A stretch of DNA of 64,000 nt from an uncultured Holophagaceae bacterium (GTDB lineage: Bacteria > Acidobacteriota > Holophagae > Holophagales > Holophagaceae): positions 22,415 through 86,414 of the forward strand of contig CAIWKE010000035.1 of the NCBI GenBank assembly GCA_903913215.1, in the 5' to 3' direction. A program made the position numbers and the translations under genes. This document shows, one piece after another, positions 42,277 to 50,497 of this stretch (position 1 is its first letter; the number at the start of each line of letters is the position of its first letter). The notes under the pieces are model-generated. The model was not told the origin of the DNA, searched no databases, and saw nothing but the letters and a program-made list of their open reading frames with translations.

Positions 42277-43158
42277 ATGGCCCATCGTGACCTCCGCTTC
42301 GCCGCCGTCATGGGGCTCTACACCTTCCTTTCCGCCGCCACCTTCCTCCTGGGAAAGGCCGCCACGGATGCGCTGCCCATCCTCGTCCTGGGCCTCTTCC
42401 GTTTCCTCATCGCTGGATCGGCCTTCCTGCTGCTCGCGTGGGTCCGCGGCCTGGACCTCTGGTCGGTGGCGCGGACCGATTGGCGCGCCTACGCCTGGGC
42501 GGGCTTCCTGGGGGTGGTGGTGAATCAGCTCGCCTTCCTGGGCGGCCTCTCCTTCACGCTGCCCTCCCACGCGGCCCTGCTCTACGCCCTCACTCCCACG
42601 GTGGTGCTGCTCCTGGCCTGGGCCCGGGGTCAGGAGCGGCCTGGCCCCCGCAAGCTGGGCGGCCTGGTCCTGGCCTTTTCTGGTGTCCTGGTGCTGCTCT
42701 CGGGCAAGGTGGGTGCTGGAGCCCTGCCGCCCCGCTGGATCCTCGGGGATCTGCTCGTGCTGGTGGCCGTCATCGCCTGGGCGGGCTACACCGTGGTGAG
42801 TCGCCCCCTGGTGCAGCGCCACGGGGCCCAGCGGGCCACGACTCTGAGCATCCTGTTCGGGCTGGCCCTCTTCGCGCCCTTCGGTCTGATGGGCTTGCCC
42901 AGGCTGGTCCCGGCGGCTGTTCCACCCATGGCCTGGGTGGGCCTGGTGTACCTGGGCCTCGGGACCAGCGTGGTGGCCTACCTGCTCTGGTGCCACGCCC
43001 TCTCCATGAAGGAGGCCAGTCGCGTGGCCATTTCCACCAACGCACAGCCCGTGGCCACGGCGCTGCTGGCCTGGCTCTTCTATGGCACGGCCATCACGCC
43101 AGCCTTCGCGGTGGGCACGGTGCTGGTGCTGGGCGGGGTGCTGCTCACGCAGTGGTGA
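42277..43158 (+). CDS. EamA/DMT-family drug/metabolite transporter
   Basis: A 293-aa inner-membrane protein with ten hydrophobic helices in two EamA repeats (FRFLIAGSAFLLLAWVRGLD in the first; VVAVIAWAGYTVVSRPLVQ starting the second). Substrate unknown; members export amino acids or metabolites. ATG 42277 begins the hydrophobic region; an in-frame ATG at 42244 is possible but adds a tail. Its 3' end overlaps the convergent recombinase by 14 bp. Confidence 0.88.
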   Translation: MAHRDLRFAAVMGLYTFLSAATFLLGKAATDALPILVLGLFRFLIAGSAFLLLAWVRGLDLWSVARTDWRAYAWAGFLGVVVNQLAFLGGLSFTLPSHAALLYALTPTVVLLLAWARGQERPGPRKLGGLVLAFSGVLVLLSGKVGAGALPPRWILGDLLVLVAVIAWAGYTVVSRPLVQRHGAQRATTLSILFGLALFAPFGLMGLPRLVPAAVPPMAWVGLVYLGLGTSVVAYLLWCHALSMKEASRVAISTNAQPVATALLAWLFYGTAITPAFAVGTVLVLGGVLLTQW

Positions 43159-44098
43159 GCCCTCCAGGGGATGAGCGCGGGTGCAGTTGATCGTAGAGGG
43201 CCCTCAGGCGAGCTTGGTGGACGTGGGTGTAGATCTGGGTGGTGCTGATGTCCGCGTGGCCCAGCATGGCCTGCACGGCCCGCAGATCGGCACCGTGGTC
43301 CAGGAGGTGGGTGGCGAAGGCGTGGCGCAGGACGTGGGGGCTCACGGCCTCGGCCCGCAGACCGGCCGTGCGGGCATAGACCTTCAAGAGCCGCCAGAGG
43401 TGCTGGCGGCTGAGGCCCTCGCCGCGCTGGCCCACGAAGAGCTGGCCAGCCCGGGGTTTGAACCCTGGTCGGAGGAGCAGCCAGGCGCGGATCCAACCTT
43501 CGGCGCTGGTGCCGAAGGGGATGAGGCGATCCTTCCGCCCCTTGCCCGTGACCTTGAGGAAGCCCTCGTCCAGGAATACCGAGAGCGCCGGGAGTTCCGC
43601 CAGTTCGGTGACGCGGAGGCCCGAGGCGTAGAGCAGTTCCAGCCACGCCCGGTCCCGCACTCCGAGGGGCGTGTTCGTATCTGGAGCCGCGAGGAGCGCC
43701 TCTACTTGGCTTTCGCCCAGGGTGCGGGGCAGGATGCGGGGCGGGCGGGGCGGCTTCACCACCGCCTCTGGACCTGCGCCGCTGCCACCTTCCATGCGCA
43801 GGAAGCCCAGGAAGGCCCGCAGGGCTGAACTCATGCGCGCCAGACTGCGCGGGGCCTTGCCCTGGTCGTGCTGGGTCACCAGGAAGCCGGAGAGGTGGTC
43901 CCGGGTCAGGGCGTCCGCAGGCAGATCCTGGGCGCAGGCCCAGGCGGCCAGGTGGGCCAGGTCCGAGAGATAGCCCGAGGTGGTGTTGCTTGAGAGACCC
44001 CGCTCCACGGTCAGGTGGGTGCGGAACTCCCGCAGGCTCGCTGCCCAGCCCAGGGGCCAGCCGAATTCAGGTTCCTCGAGGGTTCGGGGACGGGGCAT
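43145..44098 (-). CDS. xerD: XerC/XerD-type tyrosine recombinase
   Basis: A 317-aa recombinase probably resolving chromosome dimers at dif. The N-terminal core-binding domain (FRTHLTVERGLSSNTTSGYLSDLAHL) is followed by the catalytic domain with Arg in LYASGLRVTEL (about 175), Lys in GKGRKDRLIP, HVLRHAFATHLLDHGADLRAVQAMLGHADISTTQIYTH with all H/R/H/Y residues. XerD is the better fit by the HADISTTQIYTH ending. Unlike the element integrase it has no DUF4102-type arm domain. Confidence 0.88.
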   Translation of the reverse strand: MPRPRTLEEPEFGWPLGWAASLREFRTHLTVERGLSSNTTSGYLSDLAHLAAWACAQDLPADALTRDHLSGFLVTQHDQGKAPRSLARMSSALRAFLGFLRMEGGSGAGPEAVVKPPRPPRILPRTLGESQVEALLAAPDTNTPLGVRDRAWLELLYASGLRVTELAELPALSVFLDEGFLKVTGKGRKDRLIPFGTSAEGWIRAWLLLRPGFKPRAGQLFVGQRGEGLSRQHLWRLLKVYARTAGLRAEAVSPHVLRHAFATHLLDHGADLRAVQAMLGHADISTTQIYTHVHQARLRALYDQLHPRSSPGGLTTA

Positions 44099-44221
44099 GG
44101 GATCATTCTAGGTGGCTCAGAGCCTTTATTCTCGTGGAGTTGGACCACGACCTTTACCCAGGGTTTGGAAAATCAGCCCAGGGTGTGTTAGGGTTTCCAG
44201 GTTCGTTTGGAGGAGCCTCCC

Positions 44222-44461
44222 ATGGCAGATGTTCGTAAGAAGGTCATTGCAATCATTGCTGAGCAGCTGGCCAAGCCCGAAGATTCCATTTCCGAATCCA
44301 GCCACTTCGTGGACGATCTCGGCGCCGACAGTCTCGACACCGTCGAGATCATCATGGCGATCGAGGAGGCCTTCAGCCTCGAGATCCCCGAGAGTGAGCA
44401 GGAGAAGATCCGCACCGTGGGCGATGCCATCGCCTACATCGAGAAGCACGCGAAGGCTTGA
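44222..44461 (+). CDS. acpP: Acyl carrier protein
   Basis: A 79-aa acidic four-helix protein that carries fatty-acyl intermediates. The phosphopantetheine site is Ser37 in DDLGADSLDTVEIIMAIEE, and the length and acidity are standard. GGAGG lies 6-10 nt before the ATG. fabF follows 82 bp later after a hairpin with a T-run, so the two may be cotranscribed or separated by partial termination. Confidence 0.97.
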   Translation: MADVRKKVIAIIAEQLAKPEDSISESSHFVDDLGADSLDTVEIIMAIEEAFSLEIPESEQEKIRTVGDAIAYIEKHAKA

Positions 44462-44476
44462 TCCTTCTCGATCGTG

Positions 44477-44520
44477 ACGTGCCGCAGCGCCCCTCTTGGC
44501 CCTGCGGCACGTTTGTTTTT
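44477..44520 (+). terminator. Intrinsic terminator between acpP and fabF
   Basis: An 11-bp stem, ACGTGCCGCAG (44477-44487) with CTGCGGCACGT (44502-44512), closes a 14-nt loop and is followed by TTGTTTTTT. Its place inside an otherwise continuous fatty-acid gene pair suggests it lowers fabF expression relative to acpP. Confidence 0.8.
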
Positions 44521-44543
44521 TCGATTCGTCTGGAGGCTGCACC

Positions 44544-45797
44544 ATGATCAGGACTGTTGAACGCCGTCGCGTTGTCATCACCGGCATGGGAACTGTGAAT
44601 CCCTGCGGGCTCACCGTGCCTGAGACCTGGGCCAACCTCCTGGCAGGCAAGAGCGGCATCAGCACCATCGACCGCTTCGATGTCACGGATTTCACCTGCA
44701 AGATTGCCGGCCAGGTGAAGGGCTTCAATCCCGATCTGTTCATCGAGAAGAAAGAGCAGAAGAAGATGGACATCTTCATCCACTACGCCCTGGGCGCGGC
44801 CCACGAGGCCTGGGTGGATGCGGGCTTCGATCAGATCCAGCTCACCAAGGCCGAGCGCGAGGTTTTCGGCACCTACATTGGCAGCGGCATCGGCGGTCTC
44901 AGCACCATCTGGGACGAAGCCAACGGCTACCGCGGGCCCCGGCGCACCAGCCCCTTCTTCATCCCCAGCCTCATCGTGAACCTGGCCAGCGGTCAAGCCA
45001 GCATCAAGTACGGCCTGCAGGGCCCCAACAGCGCCGTGGCCACGGCCTGCGCCACGGGTGCCCACGCCATCGGCGACGCGGCCCGCCTCATCGCCTTCGG
45101 CTACGCGGACCGCATGATGGCCGGCGGCAGCGACTCCGTGGTGAACCAGTTGGGCGTGGGCGGCTTCGCGGCCATGCGCGCCCTCAGCACCCGCAACGAC
45201 GAACCCGAGCGGGCCTCCCGGCCCTTCGACGTCGACCGCGATGGCTTCGTCATGGCCGAGGGCGCGGGCATCGTCATCCTCGAGGAATACGAACTGGCCA
45301 AGGCCCGGGGCGCGAAGATCTACGCCGAGGTGGCCGGCTACGGCATGAGCGGCGACGCCAACCACATCACCACCCCCGCCCCCGAGGGTGAGGGCGGCCA
45401 GCGCGTCATGCGCGCGGCCATCAAGGACGCGGACATCGCGCCCGAGGAGATCGGCTACGTCAACATGCACGGCACCAGCACCCCCGTGGGCGACAAGCTG
45501 GAGTGCCTGGCCATCCAGAAGGTCTTCGGCGAGCACTCGAAGCAGATCAAGGTGAGCAGCTCCAAGTCCATGCACGGGCACCTCCTGGGTGCCGCTGGCG
45601 GCCTCGAGACCATCGTGGCGGCCCTGGCCGTGCAGACAGGGAAGATCCCCCCCACCATCAATGTGGACAACCAGGATCCCGAGTGCGCCCTGGACGTCAC
45701 CGCCAACGTGGCCGGCACCTTCGACGCCGAGTACGCCATGAACAATGGCTTTGGCTTCGGCGGGACCAACGGTTGCCTGATCCTGCGCAAGGTATAG
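44544..45797 (+). CDS. fabF: 3-oxoacyl-ACP synthase II (KAS II)
   Basis: A 417-aa condensing enzyme elongating acyl-ACP with malonyl-ACP. The catalytic triad is visible: Cys in AVATACATGAHA (about 165), His in YVNMHGTSTPVGD (about 305) and His in SSKSMHGHLLGAAGG (about 342). N-terminal RRVVITGMGTVNPCG is standard. ATG 44544 is chosen with TGGAGG upstream; a frame extending to 44496 lies within the terminator. It follows acpP. Confidence 0.95.
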   Translation: MIRTVERRRVVITGMGTVNPCGLTVPETWANLLAGKSGISTIDRFDVTDFTCKIAGQVKGFNPDLFIEKKEQKKMDIFIHYALGAAHEAWVDAGFDQIQLTKAEREVFGTYIGSGIGGLSTIWDEANGYRGPRRTSPFFIPSLIVNLASGQASIKYGLQGPNSAVATACATGAHAIGDAARLIAFGYADRMMAGGSDSVVNQLGVGGFAAMRALSTRNDEPERASRPFDVDRDGFVMAEGAGIVILEEYELAKARGAKIYAEVAGYGMSGDANHITTPAPEGEGGQRVMRAAIKDADIAPEEIGYVNMHGTSTPVGDKLECLAIQKVFGEHSKQIKVSSSKSMHGHLLGAAGGLETIVAALAVQTGKIPPTINVDNQDPECALDVTANVAGTFDAEYAMNNGFGFGGTNGCLILRKV

Positions 45798-45860
45798 AAA
45801 CTGTAAGATTTTTTTAGCCGGTAGGGCGAGGCAGACTGGATCCCTCTCGGGAGCCCTGCC

Positions 45861-46102
45861 GTGCCCAACTCGCTGCTCCGTCCCTGGCTCATCCTGCTTT
45901 CGCTCCCGCTGCTGGCCGCCGGTCTGCCTGACCAGATCAAGCTACGGGAATGGGAAGCCAACTCCGGTGACCAGACCCCCCCCGCACTCCGCCCCAGGAT
46001 CCCGCGAAGGACTTCGGCCTCCTGGAAGGGGCGCGGGAGCCCGTGGTGGACATGCGCTTCGAGGACACAAGCCTGCGGGCCCGGGTCAGCTGGCGCCGCT
46101 GA
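45861..46102 (+). pseudogene. Secreted small-protein gene broken at a C8 tract
   Basis: GTG 45861 with GGGAG upstream opens a signal peptide (MPNSLLRPWLILLSLPLLAAGL) and reads PDQIKLREWEANSGDQTPP into a run of eight C residues (45976-45983). After it the frame becomes unlikely protein (RPRIPRRTS...) until a stop at 46152-46154. Adding one C restores another frame that continues QDPAKDFGLLEGAREPVVDM and ends RVSWRR at 46100-46102, giving an exported protein of about 80 aa. Two good halves in different frames joined at a homopolymer point to slipped-strand phase variation, recent decay or a sequencing error. No family recognised. Confidence 0.6.
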
Positions 46103-46196
46103 GTACGGCGTGAAACCTCCTGGACGGGAGGCTTGCGAAGGAAAAGCGAAATAGCCCCTTCCGGTCCTGCAGTCCTCGTGGTTCCCTGGTCTTTCC

Positions 46197-48236
46197 ATGG
46201 CCAAGCCGATCCCCTTCAAGCTCGTCGCGCCCTATTCCCCCGCCGGGGACCAGCCGGAGGCCATCGCCCAGCTGGTGGAGGGCCTGGAGCGAGGGGAGGC
46301 CTGCCAGACCCTGCTGGGCGTGACGGGTTCGGGAAAGACCTTCACCATGGCCAGCACCATCGCCCGTTCCGGGCGACCGGCCCTGATCTTCGCGCCCAAC
46401 AAGACCTTGGCGGCCCAGCTCTTCAGCGAGTTCAAACAGTTCTTCCCGGAAAACGCCGTCGAGTACTTCGTTAGCTACTACGACTACTACCAGCCCGAGG
46501 CCTATGTGCCCGAGCGGGATCTCTTCATCGACAAGGACGCCAAGGTCAACGAGGAGCTGGAGAAGCTGCGGCTCAGCGCCACCCGCTGCCTGCTGGAGCG
46601 CCGGGACACCATCGTCATCGCCTCCGTGAGCTGCATCTACGGTCTGGGCGATCCCTCGTCCTATCTGAATCTCTCGGTGCTGCTCAAGGTGGGGCAGACC
46701 ATCGACCGCGCGCTGCTGCTCCGCAACCTGGTGGCCATCCAGTACCAGCGCAACCACCTGAGCTTCGAGCCGGGCATCTTCCGGGTGCGGGGCGACGTGG
46801 TGGAGGTCTACCCGGCCTACGAAGACGTGGCCTATCGCATCGAGCTCTGGGGCGACGAAGTGGAGCGCCTCTCGAAGATCGATCCCCTGCGGGGCATCGT
46901 GGTGGAGAAGCTGGAGGAGCTGACGATCTGGCCCAAGACCCACTACGTGACACCGGAGGACAAGCTCAAGGCCGCCATCCATGACATCAAGGCGGAGCTG
47001 GAAGCCCGGGAGAATGAGTTCCGCGAGCAAGGCAAGATCGTGGAGTTGCAACGCCTTCACCAGCGCGTCATCTACGACGTGGAGATGATGAAGGAGATGG
47101 GCCACTGCAGCGGCATCGAGAACTACAGCCGTTTCCTGGACGGGCGTCAGCCGGGGCAGCCCCCCCACACGCTGCTGGACTACTTCCCCGAGGACTTCAT
47201 CGTCTTCATGGATGAGAGCCACGTGGCCACGGGCCAGCTCCACGGGATGTACAACGGCGATCGATCCAGAAAGACGACGTTGGTGGACTACGGCTTCCGC
47301 CTGCCTTCGGCCCTGGATAATCGCCCTCTTAAATTCGAAGAATTTGAGAGCCGGGTCAAACAGGTGGTCTATGTTTCGGCGACCCCCGGCGACTACGAGC
47401 TGAAGCAGTGTGGAGGCTCCTTCGTGGAGCAGGTGGTGCGGCCCACGGGCCTGGTGGATCCCCAGGTGGAGGTGCGCCCCGTGGGCACCCAGGTGGATGA
47501 CCTGCTGGAGGAGATCCGCAAGACCGTGGCCAGGGACGAGCGGGTGCTGGTGACGGTGCTCACCAAGAAGCTGGCGGAGCAGCTCACGGCCTACTACCAG
47601 GAACTGGGGGTCAAGGCCGAGTATCTGCACAGCGAGATCGACACACTGGAACGGGTGGAACTGCTGAAGAACCTGCGCCGTGGCGTCTTCGACGTGCTGG
47701 TGGGCATCAACCTCCTCCGCGAGGGCCTGGACCTGCCGGAGGTGAGCCTGGTGGCCATCCTGGACGCGGACAAGGAGGGTTTCCTCCGCAACAACCGCAG
47801 CCTCATCCAGACCATCGGCCGCGCCGCCCGCCACATCCATGGCCGGGCCATCCTGTATGCCGACGTCATGACCGGCTCCATGAAACAGGCCATCGGCGAG
47901 ACCGAGCGTCGCCGCAACAAGCAGGTGGCCCACAACCTCGAGCACGGCATCACGCCCGAGACCGTGAAGCGGAACCTGGATGACGTCATGGGCGAGGCCC
48001 TGGCTCGGGAGTTCATCAATGTCACCAGAGAGGAGCGTGCGGCGGAGGAGCCCCTGCTCTATCTGGAGGACAAGGCCTTCGAACGGGAGGTGGCCAAGCT
48101 CGAGAAGCACATGAAGGAACTGGCCGCGGCGACGAAGTTTGAGGAAGCGGCGGAATTACGCGACCGCATTCAGCGTGCCCGGCGGGAGCGCCTGCTGGAC
48201 GTTTCGGGTGTACCAGCCACGGGGCCGATCGCATAG
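46197..48236 (+). CDS. uvrB: Excinuclease ABC subunit B
   Basis: The 679-aa damage-verification helicase of nucleotide excision repair. Walker A is [12 protein letters not shown] (about 40), the beta-hairpin is [12 protein letters not shown] (about 95), helicase motifs include [29 protein letters not shown] and TIGRAARH, and a C-terminal UVR domain ([30 protein letters not shown]) binds UvrC. Length is standard. It is preceded by the broken secreted gene and followed by the DUF2147 gene. Confidence 0.98.
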   Translation: MAKPIPFKLVAPYSPAGDQPEAIAQLVEGLERGEACQTLLGVTGSGKTFTMASTIARSGRPALIFAPNKTLAAQLFSEFKQFFPENAVEYFVSYYDYYQPEAYVPERDLFIDKDAKVNEELEKLRLSATRCLLERRDTIVIASVSCIYGLGDPSSYLNLSVLLKVGQTIDRALLLRNLVAIQYQRNHLSFEPGIFRVRGDVVEVYPAYEDVAYRIELWGDEVERLSKIDPLRGIVVEKLEELTIWPKTHYVTPEDKLKAAIHDIKAELEARENEFREQGKIVELQRLHQRVIYDVEMMKEMGHCSGIENYSRFLDGRQPGQPPHTLLDYFPEDFIVFMDESHVATGQLHGMYNGDRSRKTTLVDYGFRLPSALDNRPLKFEEFESRVKQVVYVSATPGDYELKQCGGSFVEQVVRPTGLVDPQVEVRPVGTQVDDLLEEIRKTVARDERVLVTVLTKKLAEQLTAYYQELGVKAEYLHSEIDTLERVELLKNLRRGVFDVLVGINLLREGLDLPEVSLVAILDADKEGFLRNNRSLIQTIGRAARHIHGRAILYADVMTGSMKQAIGETERRRNKQVAHNLEHGITPETVKRNLDDVMGEALAREFINVTREERAAEEPLLYLEDKAFEREVAKLEKHMKELAAATKFEEAAELRDRIQRARRERLLDVSGVPATGPIA

Positions 48237-48263
48237 ACTGGGTGGATCAACCCCCCAGGAGTC

Positions 48264-48692
48264 ATGATGCTCGTTCCCAAGGCCCTGCTCGCGCTGTGCA
48301 TCACGGCCTCCGCCCTAGCGGGCACGCCAGTGGGGCGTTGGAAAACCTATGACGACAAAACTGGCGCCGTCCACGGCCTGGTGGAGATCACGGAGGAGCA
48401 AGGGGTGCTCAAGGGCCGCATCCTGAAGTCCTACGATCCCCTCAAGCCCAATCCGGCCTGCGACCTCTGCGAGGGCGAGAACCGCGGCAAGCCCGTGCTG
48501 GGCATGGTGTTCCTCTGGGGCCTCACGCAGCAGGGTGAAGAGTTCAAGGGGGGCTTCATCCTCGATCCGGACAACGGCAAGGTCTACAAGGCCAAGCTGC
48601 GCCTGGAAGAGGGCGGTCGCAGGCTGCTGGTGCGTGGTTTCATCGGCATCTCGCTGCTCGGTCGCACGCAGACCTGGGTGCGAGAGGAGTAG
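48264..48692 (+). CDS. Secreted DUF2147-family protein
   Basis: A 142-aa exported protein (signal MLVPKALLALCITASALA). The mature part follows the DUF2147 plan: GTPVGRWKTYDDKTGAVHGLVEIT, LKGRILKSYDP...PACDLCEGENRGKPVLGMVFLWGL, GGFILDPDNGKVYKAKLRL and a closing GISLLGRTQTWVRE. Members are periplasmic beta-barrel proteins of unknown role. Two adjacent ATGs are possible starts (48264 and 48267); AGGAG is 5 nt before the second, which is slightly preferred. Confidence 0.85.
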   Translation: MMLVPKALLALCITASALAGTPVGRWKTYDDKTGAVHGLVEITEEQGVLKGRILKSYDPLKPNPACDLCEGENRGKPVLGMVFLWGLTQQGEEFKGGFILDPDNGKVYKAKLRLEEGGRRLLVRGFIGISLLGRTQTWVREE

Positions 48693-48710
48693 GCTTCGCG
48701 GCAGACAGGC

Positions 48711-50105
48711 CTATCTGGCGTACTGGGCGATGACCCGCTCGATGGCGGCGCGGCAGGCGGCGCAGAAGCCCACATCGTTCCGCGTGAACATGAGGCAGTC
48801 TTCCTGGCTGCGGAAGTAGCCCTTGGCCTCATAGTTGGCGCCCTCGAATGCGCCCACCTTCCGGGAGTGGGTGTCCGTGCCCAGCATTCGTGTTTCGACG
48901 ACCTTCTCCTTGGCGAAGAGGGCGTCCATCTCCGCTTCGGGCCTGCGGGCGGCCCGGAGGGCCCGGCGCTCCTTCTGGATGCCCAGGTTGTAGGCCTCGA
49001 AGGGATCCTTCTGCCAGGGGGTGGGCAGGGGCACACCGGGGCTCAGCAGGGTGTGCCACTTGGGGTGCTTGGGATCCACGGTGACGTTGGGCTCCCAGGG
49101 CTCAGGCCGGGTGGCGTCGTTGGTGACAGCCACATCGGAGGTGTAGTACTCGTCGGCCAGGCCCGCGAAGTGGTGACCAAACTCGTGCACGAAGAGATAG
49201 CCGATGGTGCTGTTGCCGGCGGCGGCGGTACTGAAGAGGTTGTGGATGCCGCCGCCACCATAGGTCTCGGCGTTCACGAGGATCTCCACGAACTCGTAGG
49301 GGGCCTGGGCTGCGATGTCTCGGAAGGCGCGGTTGTCGAAGGTCAGCACGTAGCGTTCGCTGCCGAAGGCGTCGTAGGTGGTGCCCAGGGGGGTCCTCTT
49401 GTGGGTGCCCGTGGAGGGCCGGGAGATGCCGCTCTGGGGCGAAGCGGGGCAGAGGGCCCAGACATTGAAGTCGCCGCGGTGCTGCTTGAAGGGGCTCTGA
49501 GCGAAGAGCAGTTCCATGACTTGACGGGCCTGGGCCTCGAACTTGCCGCGTTCGGCCATCGTGTAGCCGTCGCCCAGGATGAGCAGGTCGACCTTGTCAG
49601 TGGAGTCGCCGCTCACCTGCAGAGCCAGACGGGCGCCGGGTTCCGGGGCCGGAGCCTGCTCGATGAGGGGGTTCTTGGGGTCCAGGTCGAAGCTCCAGAC
49701 GGTCTTGAAGGCGTTGGTCGAGTCCCGCTTTCTGAGCTGGATCTGCACGGGGGCTTCGGGCTGCGGGAACCGCAGGGACTCCGAGAAGGTCCGGCTGAGG
49801 GCCTGGGCCTCGTCCGTGGTCTCCCATTCCCCGAAGATGCTGGCGAAGCCGCGGGAGTAGACCAGCTTGCCCGTGGCCTTGTCCCGCACTTCGAAGGCGT
49901 ACTTGCCCAGGTTGCTAGTGTCCACGGCCTTGGCCAGGTTCCCAGGCCAGGGCAAGGGCTCCAGGACCACCCGGTCCAGGCCGAAGCGCTCCGTCTTCGC
50001 GTCGCCGGTGTGGCCGTAGTCCACCCGCAGGGTGCGGGGCGGGGCGGCCAGGCAGGCCAGGGCGCTCAGGGCGAGTAGCAGGGGACGGAATTGAATACGA
50101 AGCAT
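48711..50105 (-). CDS. Secreted M64-family zinc peptidase (IgA peptidase type)
   Basis: A 464-aa exported metallopeptidase. Signal peptide MLRIQFRPLLLALSALACLA; an N-terminal beta domain (DYGHTGDAKTERFGLDRVVLEP, about 30-160); the M64 domain with VDLLILGDGYTMAERGKF and the zinc site VHEFGHHFAGLADEYYTSD (about 318-336), followed by the Met/Cys-rich end ENDVGFC-like CLMFTRNDVGFCAACR. The family includes Clostridium IgA-specific peptidase, but its natural target is unknown. ATG 50105 starts the signal peptide; the frame is open to 50423 antisense to the YhbY gene. Confidence 0.88.
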   Translation of the reverse strand: MLRIQFRPLLLALSALACLAAPPRTLRVDYGHTGDAKTERFGLDRVVLEPLPWPGNLAKAVDTSNLGKYAFEVRDKATGKLVYSRGFASIFGEWETTDEAQALSRTFSESLRFPQPEAPVQIQLRKRDSTNAFKTVWSFDLDPKNPLIEQAPAPEPGARLALQVSGDSTDKVDLLILGDGYTMAERGKFEAQARQVMELLFAQSPFKQHRGDFNVWALCPASPQSGISRPSTGTHKRTPLGTTYDAFGSERYVLTFDNRAFRDIAAQAPYEFVEILVNAETYGGGGIHNLFSTAAAGNSTIGYLFVHEFGHHFAGLADEYYTSDVAVTNDATRPEPWEPNVTVDPKHPKWHTLLSPGVPLPTPWQKDPFEAYNLGIQKERRALRAARRPEAEMDALFAKEKVVETRMLGTDTHSRKVGAFEGANYEAKGYFRSQEDCLMFTRNDVGFCAACRAAIERVIAQYAR

Positions 50106-50150
50106 GGGTGCACCTCGGCTTCCACGATAAACTGGTCGACCGGAGATCCG

Positions 50151-50450
50151 ATGCTCAACTCCAAGCAGCGCCAGTTCCTCAAAGCCCAGGCCCATAAACT
50201 CAAGCCCGTCATGCACGTGGGGAAAGGGGGCGTCACCCCCGCCCAGGCGGCGGAGCTGGACATCATGACCGACAGCCTGGAATTGCTGAAGGTGAAGATC
50301 AACCCCAACAGCTTTGAGGACGAGGACACGGCGGCCAAGGCCCTCTGCGCAGCGGTGCCGGGACTCCAACATGTCTGGACCATCGGCCACACCATGCTCT
50401 TCTTCCGCCCCAGCCGTACCCACGATACCCGGTATTCCTTGCCCGGATGA
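50151..50450 (+). CDS. yhbY: YhbY-type CRM-domain RNA-binding protein
   Basis: A 99-aa protein of the CRS1/YhbY fold that binds pre-50S ribosomal particles. The GKGG-type motif is VMHVGKGGVTPAQAAELDIM; LKVKINPNSFED and QHVWTIGHTMLFFRPS complete the domain. GGAG lies 5 nt before the ATG. It is divergent from the M64 peptidase with a 45-bp gap and is followed 47 bp later by the FHA-GAF gene. Confidence 0.9.
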   Translation: MLNSKQRQFLKAQAHKLKPVMHVGKGGVTPAQAAELDIMTDSLELLKVKINPNSFEDEDTAAKALCAAVPGLQHVWTIGHTMLFFRPSRTHDTRYSLPG

Positions 50451-50497
50451 TTTAGGTCGAGCCTCGTTCCTCCCGAAGGCATAAGGGTGGAGGAGTG

